The translations under genes were made by a program, and so were the position numbers. Of a stretch of 52,944 nucleotides of DNA, positions 37,828 through 46,593 are shown piece by piece. The stretch comes from JACVRX01 sp035697245 (lineage in GTDB: Bacteria; Actinomycetota; Actinomycetes; Jiangellales; Jiangellaceae). The notes under the pieces were generated by a model. It searched no databases and was not told where the DNA came from. It was given only the letters and a program-made list of their open reading frames with translations. The stretch spans positions 1 through 52,944 of the forward strand of contig DASSDH010000171.1 in assembly GCA_035697245.1 (NCBI GenBank). Direction: 5' to 3'. How positions within the stretch are numbered: position 1 is the first letter of the stretch; every line of letters begins with the position of its first letter.

Positions 37828-38814
37828 GTGACATCAACCACACCTGTCTCCCCGCTGGAGAACTTCGGCATCGGCGCCCACGGCGACCGGCTGTATCGGA
37901 CCGTGCTGCGGGCGGGTCGGATGACCACTGCGGCGCTCGCCGAGCAGCTCGGCTGGAAGGCTGCGGAGGTCACAGCGGAGCTCGGGCCGTTGGTCGAGTT
38001 GGGTCTGCTCGCGCAAACCGACGGGCTGGTCTTCGCCCTCTCGCCGCACTTGGCGCTCGGCCGGTTGGGCGAGGTCGAAGCGCGCAGCCTGTTGGATCGC
38101 GAGCGTGCGCTCGCGAGTCTGCGGGCCGCGATCCCGGAGTACGCGGCCGAGGAGCGTGGTGCAGAACTTGTCGGCTCGGCGCTGCAACCGGTCGAGGTCC
38201 ACACCGGCCCCGAGGTCAGTGCGGTCGTCGACGCGCTGGTCCGCAGCACCACGGGTGAGGTGCTCCTGATCCACACAGTGGAGTGGCTGGACCGCCCCGG
38301 CTGGCCGAAGCAGGACACTCTGATCGCGCGGGAAGCCGCCGGGGGACGCGGAGTTCGCAGCATCTACCCGACCGAGGCGCTGCATCGGCCGCAATGGCTG
38401 GCCGCGGTGAGCAGATGGGCCGAACTCGGCGAGGATGTCCGGCTGCTGCCGTCACCGCCGTTGCGGCTCATTGTGTTCGGCGTCCAAGCGGCGCTCGTTC
38501 CAGTGGAATGGGGCAGCTCTCCCGTGCGACGGGTCGTCGTGCGAACTCCCGGTGTTGTCGACGCACTGCGGCTGCTGTTCGAGGTCCTGTGGCGGCAAGG
38601 TGCCCCGATGCCGGGCACTCAACCGGCCGGCGACCGGCAAAATCAGCAGGTGCTCCGGCTGCTGGCGGCAGGCGCCAAGGACGAGACCATCGCCCGGCAG
38701 TTGGGACTTTCGCTGCGGACAGTGAGGCGACGGGTCGCCGAGCAGATCGGCGAGTTGGGCGCTACCACGCGCTTCCAGGCCGGCGTTGAGGCGGCTCGGC
38801 GCAGGTTGATCTGA
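37828..38814 (+). CDS. Two-HTH transcriptional regulator (TrmB-like N-terminus, LuxR-type C-terminus)
   Basis: 328 residues. An N-terminal winged helix of the TrmB type (about 20-75: LYRTVLRAGRMTTAALAEQL) is followed by a central ligand-binding-like domain resembling phospholipase-D-fold TrmB sensors (about 120-260). A C-terminal LuxR-type helix-turn-helix ends the protein (LLAAGAKDETIARQLGLSLR, residues about 275-320). No response-regulator receiver domain is visible. This layout is common in actinobacteria and poorly understood. Stand-alone between fba and purA. Confidence 0.8.
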   Translation: MTSTTPVSPLENFGIGAHGDRLYRTVLRAGRMTTAALAEQLGWKAAEVTAELGPLVELGLLAQTDGLVFALSPHLALGRLGEVEARSLLDRERALASLRAAIPEYAAEERGAELVGSALQPVEVHTGPEVSAVVDALVRSTTGEVLLIHTVEWLDRPGWPKQDTLIAREAAGGRGVRSIYPTEALHRPQWLAAVSRWAELGEDVRLLPSPPLRLIVFGVQAALVPVEWGSSPVRRVVVRTPGVVDALRLLFEVLWRQGAPMPGTQPAGDRQNQQVLRLLAAGAKDETIARQLGLSLRTVRRRVAEQIGELGATTRFQAGVEAARRRLI

Positions 38815-38900
38815 CGCCGATACCCTCACCCTGCGAGGCTGCGTGCGGCACGGCCCGCACTCAGTTGCCGCGTCTCGACAACCGGAAGGGACCTCAACCC

Positions 38901-40187
38901 GTGCCTGCGATCGTGCTGATCGGCGCCCAGTGGGGCGACGAAGGCAAGGGGAAGGCGACGGATCTGCTCGGCGGCGCCGTCGACTACGTGGTCAAGTTCA
39001 ACGGCGGGAACAACGCTGGGCACACCGTCGTGATCGATGGCGAGAAGTACGCGCTGCACCTACTTCCGTCCGGCATCCTCACCCCAGGGGTCATCCCGGT
39101 CATCGGCAACGGTGTGGTCATTGATCTCGGCGTCCTCTTCGACGAGATCGACGCGCTCGAGGCGCGCGGCGTCGATACGTCGAAGCTCGTCGTCAGCGCC
39201 AACGCACATCTGATCACGCCTTACAACCGCACCCTGGACAAGGTGACCGAGCGCTTCCTCGGCACCCGTAGGCTCGGTACGACCGGACGGGGGATCGGTC
39301 CGACGTACGCAGACAAGATGTCCCGCGTCGGAATCCGCGTCCAGGACCTGTTCGACGAGAAGATCCTGCGGCAGAAGGTCGAAGGCGCGTTGGAGCAGAA
39401 GAACCAGCTCCTGGTGAAGGTGTACAACCGGCGAGCGATGACGGCTGACGACGTGGCCGGTGAGTTGCTCGGCTTCGCGCACCGGCTCCGACCCATGGTG
39501 ACCGACACGGGGGCATTGCTGTCCCGCGCGCTCGACGAGGGACGGACCGTGCTCCTCGAAGGCGGACAGGCGACGCTGCTCGACGTCGACCACGGCACTT
39601 ATCCGTTCGTCACGTCCTCGAACGCGACCGCGGGTGGTGCCTGCACCGGCTCCGGCATTCCTCCCACGCGGGTCGAACGGGTGATCGCGGTGATCAAGGC
39701 GTACACGACCCGAGTCGGCGAGGGTCCCTTCCCAACCGAATTGCCAGACGCCGACGGCCGCCAACTCCGCGACGCCGGCGCCGAGTACGGCACCACGACC
39801 GGACGCCCCCGGCGATGCGGTTGGTTCGACGCGGTGCTCGGTCGGTATGCCGTGCGTATCAACGGCGTCACCGACTTCGTGCTCACCAAGCTGGACGTGC
39901 TGACCGGCCGGGACAAGATCCCGCTGTGTGTCGCCTATGACGTCGGTGGGGTCCGCCAGGACGATATGCCGATGACGCAGACCGAATTTCACCACGCGGT
40001 GCCGGTCTACGAATACGTCGACGGGTGGAGTGCGAACATTTCCGGCGCGCGATCGCTCGCCGACCTTCCGCGAGCCGCGCGCGACTACGTCTCGGCGGTC
40101 GAGGACCTCTGCGGTGCACGAGTGTCCGCCATCGGCGTCGGACCAGGGCGCGAGCACACCGTCGCCGCCCGTCCGTTGACCCCCTGA
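38901..40187 (+). CDS. purA: Adenylosuccinate synthetase
   Basis: GTP-dependent joining of IMP and aspartate, the first step towards AMP. 428 residues. P-loop GAQWGDEGKGKATDLLG at the N-terminus with the catalytic Asp and His (NAGHTVV), TTGRGIGPTYADKMSR, EGGQATLLDVDHGTYPFVTSS, and the C-terminal GTP-binding KLDVLTG. The reading frame begins at 38865; the GTG at 38901 with GAAGGGA upstream is the family start. Another purine operon follows 4.3 kb downstream. Confidence 0.97.
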   Translation: MPAIVLIGAQWGDEGKGKATDLLGGAVDYVVKFNGGNNAGHTVVIDGEKYALHLLPSGILTPGVIPVIGNGVVIDLGVLFDEIDALEARGVDTSKLVVSANAHLITPYNRTLDKVTERFLGTRRLGTTGRGIGPTYADKMSRVGIRVQDLFDEKILRQKVEGALEQKNQLLVKVYNRRAMTADDVAGELLGFAHRLRPMVTDTGALLSRALDEGRTVLLEGGQATLLDVDHGTYPFVTSSNATAGGACTGSGIPPTRVERVIAVIKAYTTRVGEGPFPTELPDADGRQLRDAGAEYGTTTGRPRRCGWFDAVLGRYAVRINGVTDFVLTKLDVLTGRDKIPLCVAYDVGGVRQDDMPMTQTEFHHAVPVYEYVDGWSANISGARSLADLPRAARDYVSAVEDLCGARVSAIGVGPGREHTVAARPLTP

Positions 40188-40191
40188 GCTC

Positions 40192-40604
40192 ATGCGCAGG
40201 CATCTGTTCGTGGCCGCGGTCCTCGTGCTGGCTGGAGGGTGCGGAAGCGGCGAGCCCGAAGGAGGCGATGCACTGACGAGCTACACGACCCGGACGACGG
40301 CTGCGAACAGGTCGTCTCGGCGATCGGGTACGCCGACGACTTGCTGCTGGTGTTGGGCCAAGAGGAGCATCAGAAATTCGACGCAGCCGTGCGCTCGCGG
40401 CTGGCGGCAGTCGAGGGGACGATCTCGCTCGAGGTGGAGGATTTTCCCACCCGAAACATCCTCGTGCAGGCTCGTAAGGTCGCGGACCTGGCCGATCGCG
40501 CGCAAGCATCGGAAAACCCGGACGCCGAACAGATCATGGCGCTGCGGGAGTATCGACGGGAAGCCGCGCAGCTTGTCATCGACTGCGCTGCCGTGGAGCG
40601 CTGA
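40192..40604 (+). pseudogene. Secreted lipoprotein gene with apparent frameshift
   Basis: An ATG five bases after purA opens a clear lipoprotein signal: MRRHLFVAAVLVLAGGCGSG, with lipobox LAGGC. After about 28 codons this frame turns into arginine-rich nonsense. A second frame, offset by two bases, reads a sensible polar, helical protein from about 40268 (TDELHDPDDGCEQVVSAIGY onwards) to a stop at 40604. Signal and mature part only join if about one base is restored near 40260-40275. So this is a frameshifted gene, a sequencing error, or programmed frameshifting. Product unknown; mature part about 110 residues. Confidence 0.6.
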
Positions 40605-40614
40605 CAATGGTCTG

Positions 40615-41064
40615 ATGAGCCGCGCGCCGGAACACCTCTTGGTGCACCTGCGCCGGGCCCACGACCTGATCGATAGGCACTATGCGGAGCCGCTGAATCT
40701 GAGCGAGCTGGCGTCCGCGGCCAGGGTGTCCAAGTTCCACTTCTTGCGCTGCTTCACCCTGGCCTATGGCAAGACACCGGCGGCATACCTCGCCGAACGA
40801 CGCATCGAACGGGCCCAGGACCTGCTGCGGGCTACGAACCTCACGGTGACCGAGGTATGCGTCCTGGTCGGCTACACCAGCCTCGGCTCGTTCAGTAGCA
40901 AGTTCAGCGAGCTCATCGGCGTCTCACCATCGGCGTACCAGGCGAGCTTCGCCGCGCAGGGTGCTCCGCGCATCCCCGGGTGTTACGTGTTCATGCATGG
41001 CCTGAGCGACAAGCGGCTGAACGCCGCAACTTTGGAGAAGCGAGTGCGCGTCCGGTCGTCGTAG
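40615..41064 (+). CDS. Small AraC-family regulator
   Basis: 149 residues made almost wholly of an AraC DNA-binding domain with two helix-turn-helices: LNLSELASAARVSKFHFLRC and LTVTEVCVLVGYTSLGSFSS, ending in SPSAYQ. There is no N-terminal ligand domain. A C-terminal tail with PGCYVFM is typical of the actinobacterial AraC proteins paired with a VOC protein. The longer frame upstream is the lipoprotein frame and not part of it. The following VOC gene starts nine bases after the stop, so the pair is a regulatory unit. Confidence 0.85.
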   Translation: MSRAPEHLLVHLRRAHDLIDRHYAEPLNLSELASAARVSKFHFLRCFTLAYGKTPAAYLAERRIERAQDLLRATNLTVTEVCVLVGYTSLGSFSSKFSELIGVSPSAYQASFAAQGAPRIPGCYVFMHGLSDKRLNAATLEKRVRVRSS

Positions 41065-41067
41065 GTT
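41062..41067 (+). promoter_or_regulatory. Possible -10 box of VOC gene
   Basis: TAGGTT followed by six bases and the ATG at 41074. The box overlaps the AraC stop codon, so it may be coincidental and the genes co-transcribed. Confidence 0.3.
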
Positions 41068-41073
41068 CGTCAC

Positions 41074-41505
41074 ATGATCACCAACGTTTCGCTGTGCACG
41101 CTGTACGTCACCGACCAGGACGCCGCCAAGGCGTTCTACGTGGAGAAGCTCGGCTTCGTCGAGCGAACCGACGTCTCGCTCGGTGATGGCTTCCGGTGGG
41201 TGACCGTAGGACACCCGAGCCAACCTGAGCTCGAGGTCACGTTGATGACTCCCGGCCCACCGCTCGACGAGGAGATGACCGACGCCGTTCGGCATGCCTT
41301 GGACAAGGGAAAGATGGGCGGCCTGGGGCTCAGCACCGACGACTGCCACAAGACCTACGAGGAACTGCAGGCCTCGGGTGTCGAGTTCGTTCAGCCCCCG
41401 TCGGACCGCCCGTACGGAGTCGAGGCCATCCTGCGCGACAACTCGGGGAACTGGCTGGTCCTGGTCGAGCCCCGCGAGTATTCGCCGGCCGACTTCGAGG
41501 CCTGA
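41074..41505 (+). CDS. VOC-family protein (glyoxalase/bleomycin-resistance fold)
   Basis: 143 residues with the paired beta-alpha-beta modules of the vicinal-oxygen-chelate fold: VSLCTLYVTDQDAAKAFYVE and GFRWVTVGHPSQPELEV in the first half, LGLSTDDCHKTYEEL and PYGVEAILRDNSGNWLVLVE in the second. The Glu in GVEAILRD is a candidate metal ligand. Possible glyoxalase, dioxygenase or binding protein; AraC partner upstream suggests response to a small toxic compound. Confidence 0.88.
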   Translation: MITNVSLCTLYVTDQDAAKAFYVEKLGFVERTDVSLGDGFRWVTVGHPSQPELEVTLMTPGPPLDEEMTDAVRHALDKGKMGGLGLSTDDCHKTYEELQASGVEFVQPPSDRPYGVEAILRDNSGNWLVLVEPREYSPADFEA

Positions 41506-41571
41506 GCCTCGAACCCCCCGCCTTTCCTGGTTCTTTGCTGAACAGCTCCGCGGGTCGGCGCGAATGTCAGC

Positions 41572-42180
41572 TCAGAGGCCGCGGGCCACCATGTCGAGAG
41601 TGCGCTGGAGGACGGCTTCGCGGGCTTCCTCGGTGAGATCTGCGAGTGGTCCGTCCAAGATCAGCGTGGCCAGGCCGTGGACGGCACACCATGCCGCGAA
41701 CTCGGCCATCGGCCGACGATCGGCCGGCAGAAGCCCTGTCGTCACCAGGTCGTCGATGGCCTGGCGAAGCATCGAGAACGACGCGTCCTCGTCCCTGTTC
41801 ACCTCACCGCCCTCCTCGCCGAAAGCGGTACGGAACAGGCCAGGTTCAGCCAACGCGATGTGCAGGTAGGCGCGCCCGATCGCATAAAGGCGCTCAAGTG
41901 CGTCTTCGCTGGCCTCCCCGGTCACGGGCGCGTGAGCCATCTCCGCCCGCATGCCCTCCGCCAAGGCATCGAAGGCGCACTCCTTGACCGCTTGTAGCAA
42001 CTCGTCGGCGTTCGCGAAGTGCCGGTAAGCGGCAGTGGGCGTCACGCCGACGGCTCGCGCAGCCGGCCGAACACCGACCGCCTGCGGCCCCGCGTGCTCG
42101 GCGAGCTTCGCTCCCGCGGCGATCAGCGCGTTCCGCAGGTCGCCGTGGTGGTACGTGGGCCGGTTCGTCGTCGCTGTCAC
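41572..42180 (-). CDS. TetR/AcrR-family repressor
   Basis: 202 residues from the GTG at 42180, which has GGAGG six bases upstream; the ATG at 42192 is an alternative. N-terminal helix-turn-helix (HHGDLRNALIAAGAKLAEHA, then VGVTPTAAYRHFANADELL). C-terminal ligand domain of the TetR_C_33/WHG type (YLHIALAEPGLFRTAFG). Divergent from an MMPL transporter with tandem operator-like repeats between them, so it most likely represses that transporter and itself. Confidence 0.9.
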   Translation of the reverse strand: MTATTNRPTYHHGDLRNALIAAGAKLAEHAGPQAVGVRPAARAVGVTPTAAYRHFANADELLQAVKECAFDALAEGMRAEMAHAPVTGEASEDALERLYAIGRAYLHIALAEPGLFRTAFGEEGGEVNRDEDASFSMLRQAIDDLVTTGLLPADRRPMAEFAAWCAVHGLATLILDGPLADLTEEAREAVLQRTLDMVARGL

Positions 42181-42227
42181 CCGAACCTCCATGGACCTTG
42201 ATGTTGACAGAAGCAAACATCGGTGGC

Positions 42228-42272
42228 AAGTTTACAGGCGCAAAGTTTACAGCTATAAAGTTTGCTCCCGTG
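42228..42272 (+). repeat. Three tandem 15-bp repeats, candidate TetR operator
   Basis: AAGTTTACAGGCGCA, AAGTTTACAGCTATA and AAGTTTGCTCCCGTG start at 42228, 42243 and 42258, exactly 15 bases apart and sharing AAGTTT(A/G)C. An inverted partner AGCAAAC lies at 42212-42218 facing GTTTGCT at 42260-42266. The repeats cover the -35 and -10 of the MMPL promoter. They are AT-rich against a GC-rich background. Confidence 0.7.
42231..42259 (+). promoter_or_regulatory. MMPL promoter (-35 TTTACA, -10 TATAAA)
   Basis: TTTACA at 42231-42236, a 17-base spacer, TATAAA at 42254-42259: near-consensus and embedded in the tandem repeats, so a bound repressor would shut it off. Confidence 0.7.
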
Positions 42273-42300
42273 TACATTGCGCATCCGAAGGAGAACGATC

Positions 42301-44445
42301 ATGCTCGGACAGCTTGCGACATTCGTCGTTCGGCACGCCCGACTGGTGCTCGCAGCCTTCCTCGTCGTCGTCGCGGCAGTGGCGGTCCTAGGGTTCGGCG
42401 CCTTTGCGAAGCTACAGACCGGCGGCTTCGACGACCCGGCCGCCGAGTCCACAGCCGCCGCCGAGCTGCTCGAGCAGAGGTTTGGCGGTGAGTCCGACCT
42501 GGTGTTCTTGGTCCGTGCTGATGTCGGCACTGTCGACGAGGGGCCGGCCGCCGAGGCGGGCGCCGCGCTGTCGGACCGGCTCGCCGCCGATCCGAACCTT
42601 TCTCATGTCACGTCGTATTGGACGACCGGCGCACAGTCGATGAAATCGGTGGACGGCACCCAGGCCCTCATGGTGGCGAACATCGCCGACGGGAACTCCG
42701 CGTCGATTGCCGACAAATACTCGGGCGACGTCGGAGCGGTCGAGGTCATCGTCGGCGGTCCGGCTGTGGCCGGCGACGACATTGACGGGCAGGTCGGGGC
42801 CGACTTGGCATTGGCTGAGAGCATCGCTGTTCCGGTCATTCTGGTGTTGCTCGTGGTCGCGTTCGGCAGTGTGGTGGCAGCGCTGCTGCCGCTCGTGGTC
42901 GGGGCGATCGCGATCATGGGCACGTTCGGCGAGCTGTCCGTGCTCGGATCGGCCACCGATGTTTCGATCTATGCGATCAACCTCACGACCGCGCTCGGCC
43001 TGGGACTGGGGATCGACTACGCGCTGCTCATGGTGAGCCGGTATCGGGAAGAGCTGGCAGCCGGCCGTGCCGTTCCCGACGCCGTCGTGCGCACAGTGGA
43101 GACTGCCGGCCGCACGATCCTGTTCAGCGGCCTGGCTGTCGCTGCGGCGCTGGCGGCCTTGCTGGTGTTCCCGCTGTACTTCCTGCGGTCGTTCGCCTAT
43201 GCCGGGATCGGCGTCGTCGCGATAGCAGTCGCGGGTGCGATCGTGGCCTTGCCGGCACTGCTCGCCGTACTTGGCACCCGGGTGAACGCCGGGTCCCTGC
43301 CGTGGCTTCGACGCCCGCGTAGTGCCGCGGCACCATTCTGGGGCCGGCTCGCGGCGGGCGCGATGCGCCGCCCACTGCTGGCTGGAGGCGCCGTGGTCGC
43401 TCTGCTCGTGGCCGCCGCGTTGCCGCTGCTGTCGGTTGAGTTCGGCACGCCGGATGACCGCGTCCTGCCGACGAGTGCCGCCAGCCGCCAGGTCGGGGAC
43501 GCGATCCGTGACGGCTTCGCCAGCAACGACACGACCGCAATCGATGTTGTGACGACCGGCCCGGTTGACTCGGCGCCGCTTGCTGAGTACGCGTCGCAAA
43601 TCTCGACGCTGTCCGTCGTCGACCGCGTGGACTCCAGCGCCGGAACCTTCGTCGACGGCGACCTGGTGGACCAGAGTCCGGTCAACGCGGCCTTCAGCGC
43701 GGGCGGGAGTGAACGGCTGGCTGTCGTCACGAGCGCCGACGCGAAGTCCCAGACCGCGAAGGACCTCGTTGGTGATGTCCGCGGAGCGGCGGACCCGGAA
43801 GGCGTCACCGCGCTGGTCGGCGGTGCGAGCGCCGCTCTCGTCGACAGCTTGGCTGCAATCGGTGACCGGCTGCCGCTGGCCATCGCCATGGTCGCGCTGG
43901 CGACGTTCGTCGTGCTGTTCCTTTTCACCGGCAGTATCGTCCAGCCGCTACGCGCCCTGGTCTGCAACGCCCTCACCCTCGGCGCGACGCTCGGGATCAT
44001 GGTGCTGGTCTTCCAAGAAGGCTTCGGGTCGTCCGTATTGGGGTTCACGCCGCAGCCGCTGGACATGTCGATGCTGGTGCTGCTGTTCTGCATCGCGTTC
44101 GGCCTGTCGATGGACTACGAGGTCTTCGTGATCAGCCGAATCAAGGAACGACACGACGCCGGTGCGACCGTCGAGGAAGCGACTATTCACGGACTGGCCC
44201 ACACCGGCCGGATCGTGACCACCGCCGCTGCCTTGATCGCGGTCTCCTTCTTTGCCTTCCTGGTCAGCGAGATCAGCTTCCTCCAGCTATTCGGGCTGGG
44301 CGCCGGTTTGGCGATCCTGATCGACGCGACCCTGGTGCGCGGCGTTCTTGTCCCGGCCTCGATGCGGTTGCTCGGCGAGTGGTCGTGGTACGCGCCGTCC
44401 GGCCTGCGTCGCGTCCACGCCCGGATCGGCCTCGCCGAGGCGTAG
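42301..44445 (+). CDS. MMPL/RND-family transporter (TetR-controlled)
   Basis: 714-residue polytopic protein with two repeats of a soluble loop plus helix bundle. Motifs include GLGIDYALLMVSRYREEL and FGLSMDYEVFVISRIKERHD, the conserved Asp-Tyr pairs of proton-driven MMPL pumps. ATG at 42301 has AAGGAG upstream; the frame opens earlier. Only one in four residues' pattern is shared by eye with the other MMPL gene at 13203, so they are not recent duplicates. Export of a hydrophobic compound sensed by the TetR protein is likely. Confidence 0.92.
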   Translation: MLGQLATFVVRHARLVLAAFLVVVAAVAVLGFGAFAKLQTGGFDDPAAESTAAAELLEQRFGGESDLVFLVRADVGTVDEGPAAEAGAALSDRLAADPNLSHVTSYWTTGAQSMKSVDGTQALMVANIADGNSASIADKYSGDVGAVEVIVGGPAVAGDDIDGQVGADLALAESIAVPVILVLLVVAFGSVVAALLPLVVGAIAIMGTFGELSVLGSATDVSIYAINLTTALGLGLGIDYALLMVSRYREELAAGRAVPDAVVRTVETAGRTILFSGLAVAAALAALLVFPLYFLRSFAYAGIGVVAIAVAGAIVALPALLAVLGTRVNAGSLPWLRRPRSAAAPFWGRLAAGAMRRPLLAGGAVVALLVAAALPLLSVEFGTPDDRVLPTSAASRQVGDAIRDGFASNDTTAIDVVTTGPVDSAPLAEYASQISTLSVVDRVDSSAGTFVDGDLVDQSPVNAAFSAGGSERLAVVTSADAKSQTAKDLVGDVRGAADPEGVTALVGGASAALVDSLAAIGDRLPLAIAMVALATFVVLFLFTGSIVQPLRALVCNALTLGATLGIMVLVFQEGFGSSVLGFTPQPLDMSMLVLLFCIAFGLSMDYEVFVISRIKERHDAGATVEEATIHGLAHTGRIVTTAAALIAVSFFAFLVSEISFLQLFGLGAGLAILIDATLVRGVLVPASMRLLGEWSWYAPSGLRRVHARIGLAEA

Positions 44446-44468
44446 GTCGAGTGCCGGCTCCGCTGCAT

Positions 44469-44474
44469 TAGGCT
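44469..44474 (+). promoter_or_regulatory. -10 box of leaderless purD
   Basis: TAGGCT followed by eight bases and the GTG at 44483. Confidence 0.4.
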
Positions 44475-44482
44475 CGGCGGCC

Positions 44483-45769
44483 GTGAGGGTTCTGGTCGTC
44501 GGGTCCGGGGGGCGCGAGCACGCACTCGTCCGTGCGTTGTTACGCGACCCGAGCGTCGCCGAGGTCCATGCTGCGCCGGGCAACGCCGGGATCGCGGCCG
44601 ACGTTGCCCAGTCGCACCCTGTCGATCCGATGCGGCCTCGGGCGGTCGCCGATCTGGCTCGGCGCATCGGCGCCGACCTGGTGGTGATCGGGCCGGAGGG
44701 CCCGCTGGTCGCCGGGGCTGCCGACGCTGTGCGGGCGGCCGGTGTCGCCTGCTTCGGCCCGTCGGCGCGCGCGGCCCGGTTGGAGGGCTCGAAGGCTTTC
44801 GCCAAGGAGGTCATGGCAGCCGCCGCGGTTCCGACGGCCATGTCGGTGGTGTGCGACACGCAGTCGCAGGCTGAGGACGCGCTGGACCGCTTCGGCCCTC
44901 CATACGTCGTCAAGAACGATGGCCTCGCGGCGGGCAAGGGTGTCGTCGTCACCGAGGATCGGACCGTAGCCCTCGCTCACGCCGACTCGTGCGAACGGGT
45001 CGTGATCGAGGAGTACCTCGACGGCCCGGAGGTCTCGTTGTTCTGCCTGACCGACGGCGAGACGGTCGTTCCGCTCTCGCCGGCCCAGGATTTCAAGCGG
45101 GCCTACGACGCTGACACCGGGCCGAACACCGGCGGCATGGGTGCGTATACGCCACTGCCCTGGGCACCGCGCGATCTCGTCGACGACGTACTCGCGCGAG
45201 TCGTCCGCCCGACTGTCGCGGAGCTGCACCGACGTGGCACGCCCTACACCGGCGTTCTCTACGCGGGGCTCGCTCTCACCTCACGCGGGGTACGGGTGGT
45301 GGAATTCAACGCTCGGTTCGGCGATCCGGAGACGCAGGCAGTTCTGGCCCGGCTGGGCTCGCCGCTCGGCATACTCCTGCGGACCGCTGCTGCCGGATCG
45401 CTGCGCGATCTGCCGCCTTTGCGCTGGCGGGACGGCTCGGCCGTGACGGTCGTCGTGGCCGCGGCAGGGTATCCAGCGGCGCCGCGGACCGGCGACGTCA
45501 TCGAAGGGCTGGCTGACGCCGAGGCCGTCGAGGGAGTCGAGGTGTTGCACGCAGGTACCCGACGGGATTCAACCGGTCAGCTGGTCAGTAGCGGGGGCCG
45601 GGTTCTCTCGGTGACAGCGACCGGAAGCGAGTTGGCCCAGGCGCGCGGTCGAGCGTATGCGGCCGTCGAACGAGTCCGCGTCGAGGGTGGTCACTTCCGA
45701 CGCGATATCGCCGAGGCCGCCGAGCTTGACACGGTACGCGTTCCCGAGCTTCAGCTTCCTCGCGCCTGA
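44483..45769 (+). CDS. purD: Phosphoribosylamine-glycine ligase
   Basis: Second step of purine synthesis: ATP-dependent joining of phosphoribosylamine and glycine. 428 residues. N-terminal VLVVGSGGREHALVRALL, ATP-grasp part with EGSKAFAKEVM, YVVKNDGLAAGKGVVV, FKRAYDADTGPNTGGMGAY, and FNARFGDPETQAVL. The frame opens at 44348, but homology starts at the GTG at 44483. Its 3' end overlaps the convergent LLM gene by 19 bases. Confidence 0.96.
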   Translation: MRVLVVGSGGREHALVRALLRDPSVAEVHAAPGNAGIAADVAQSHPVDPMRPRAVADLARRIGADLVVIGPEGPLVAGAADAVRAAGVACFGPSARAARLEGSKAFAKEVMAAAAVPTAMSVVCDTQSQAEDALDRFGPPYVVKNDGLAAGKGVVVTEDRTVALAHADSCERVVIEEYLDGPEVSLFCLTDGETVVPLSPAQDFKRAYDADTGPNTGGMGAYTPLPWAPRDLVDDVLARVVRPTVAELHRRGTPYTGVLYAGLALTSRGVRVVEFNARFGDPETQAVLARLGSPLGILLRTAAAGSLRDLPPLRWRDGSAVTVVVAAAGYPAAPRTGDVIEGLADAEAVEGVEVLHAGTRRDSTGQLVSSGGRVLSVTATGSELAQARGRAYAAVERVRVEGGHFRRDIAEAAELDTVRVPELQLPRA

Positions 45770-46533
45770 TCGTCCCGCCAGGCAACCCAGTCGCGGACCA
45801 GCCCCAGGTCGTACGACGGGCCCGAAAGCCCGATCGTGAAGAGCGTGACTCCGATGCCGAGCAGCGCGTCGGCCGCTGCCGCAGGATCGCGCCGGACGCC
45901 CGTCGAGCGCTCGATCTCGGCCGGATCCCGCCCGACCTCCGCGCACCAGTCATCGAGCACCTTGGACTTGTGGATCAGTGTTTGCAGGTTGCCGTAGCTG
46001 TGCCAGATGTCCGCGTGCTCGGCCGTGAAGCGCAGTGTCTTGCGTTCTCCTCCACCGCCGATGAGCACCGGGATCTCCCGGGTCGGACGCGGATTCAGCC
46101 GGCTCCAGCCCTTTTTGATGCGCGGTAAGGCCTGGCCCAACGCATCGAGTCTCGTACCCACGGTGCCGAACTCGTAGCCGTACTCGTCGAAGTCGCGCTC
46201 GAACCAGCCGGACCCGATGCCGAGAATGAGCCGGCCGCTGCTGATGTGGTCGACCGTTCGGGCCATGTCGGCGAGGAGTTCGGGGTTCCGGTAGGCGTTG
46301 CATGTCACCAGGGCACCGATCTCGACCCGGCTGGTGGCCTCGGCCCATGCCCCGAGCATCGTCCAGCACTCGAAGTGCTTGCCGTCGGGATCTCCATAGA
46401 GCGGGAAGAAGTGGTCCCAGTTGAAGACGATGTCGACGCCGGCCTGTTCGGCATCGGCAACAGCTCGGCGGATGTCGGCGTACTCCGCATGTTGCTGTTG
46501 GATTTGGACACCTATCCGTACCGGCCGCGTCAT
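45751..46533 (-). CDS. LLM-class F420-dependent oxidoreductase
   Basis: 260 residues with a luciferase-like TIM-barrel fold. Characteristic stretches are IRRAVADAEQAGVDIVFNWD, ATSRVEIGALVTCNAYRNPE, DHISSGRLILGIGSGWFERD and IPVLIGGGGERKTLRF. The GIGSGW segment is typical of the F420-binding actinobacterial group. Coenzyme F420 rather than FMN is inferred from relatives. Substrate unknown. Divergent from purB with a 60-base gap, breaking the purine gene order. Confidence 0.88.
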   Translation of the reverse strand: MTRPVRIGVQIQQQHAEYADIRRAVADAEQAGVDIVFNWDHFFPLYGDPDGKHFECWTMLGAWAEATSRVEIGALVTCNAYRNPELLADMARTVDHISSGRLILGIGSGWFERDFDEYGYEFGTVGTRLDALGQALPRIKKGWSRLNPRPTREIPVLIGGGGERKTLRFTAEHADIWHSYGNLQTLIHKSKVLDDWCAEVGRDPAEIERSTGVRRDPAAAADALLGIGVTLFTIGLSGPSYDLGLVRDWVAWRDDQARGS

Positions 46534-46593
46534 GTCCCACCAACCGGCGAGCGAAGTTCCCGTATTCCAGATTGCGTTCGCCGGTAAGGGACA

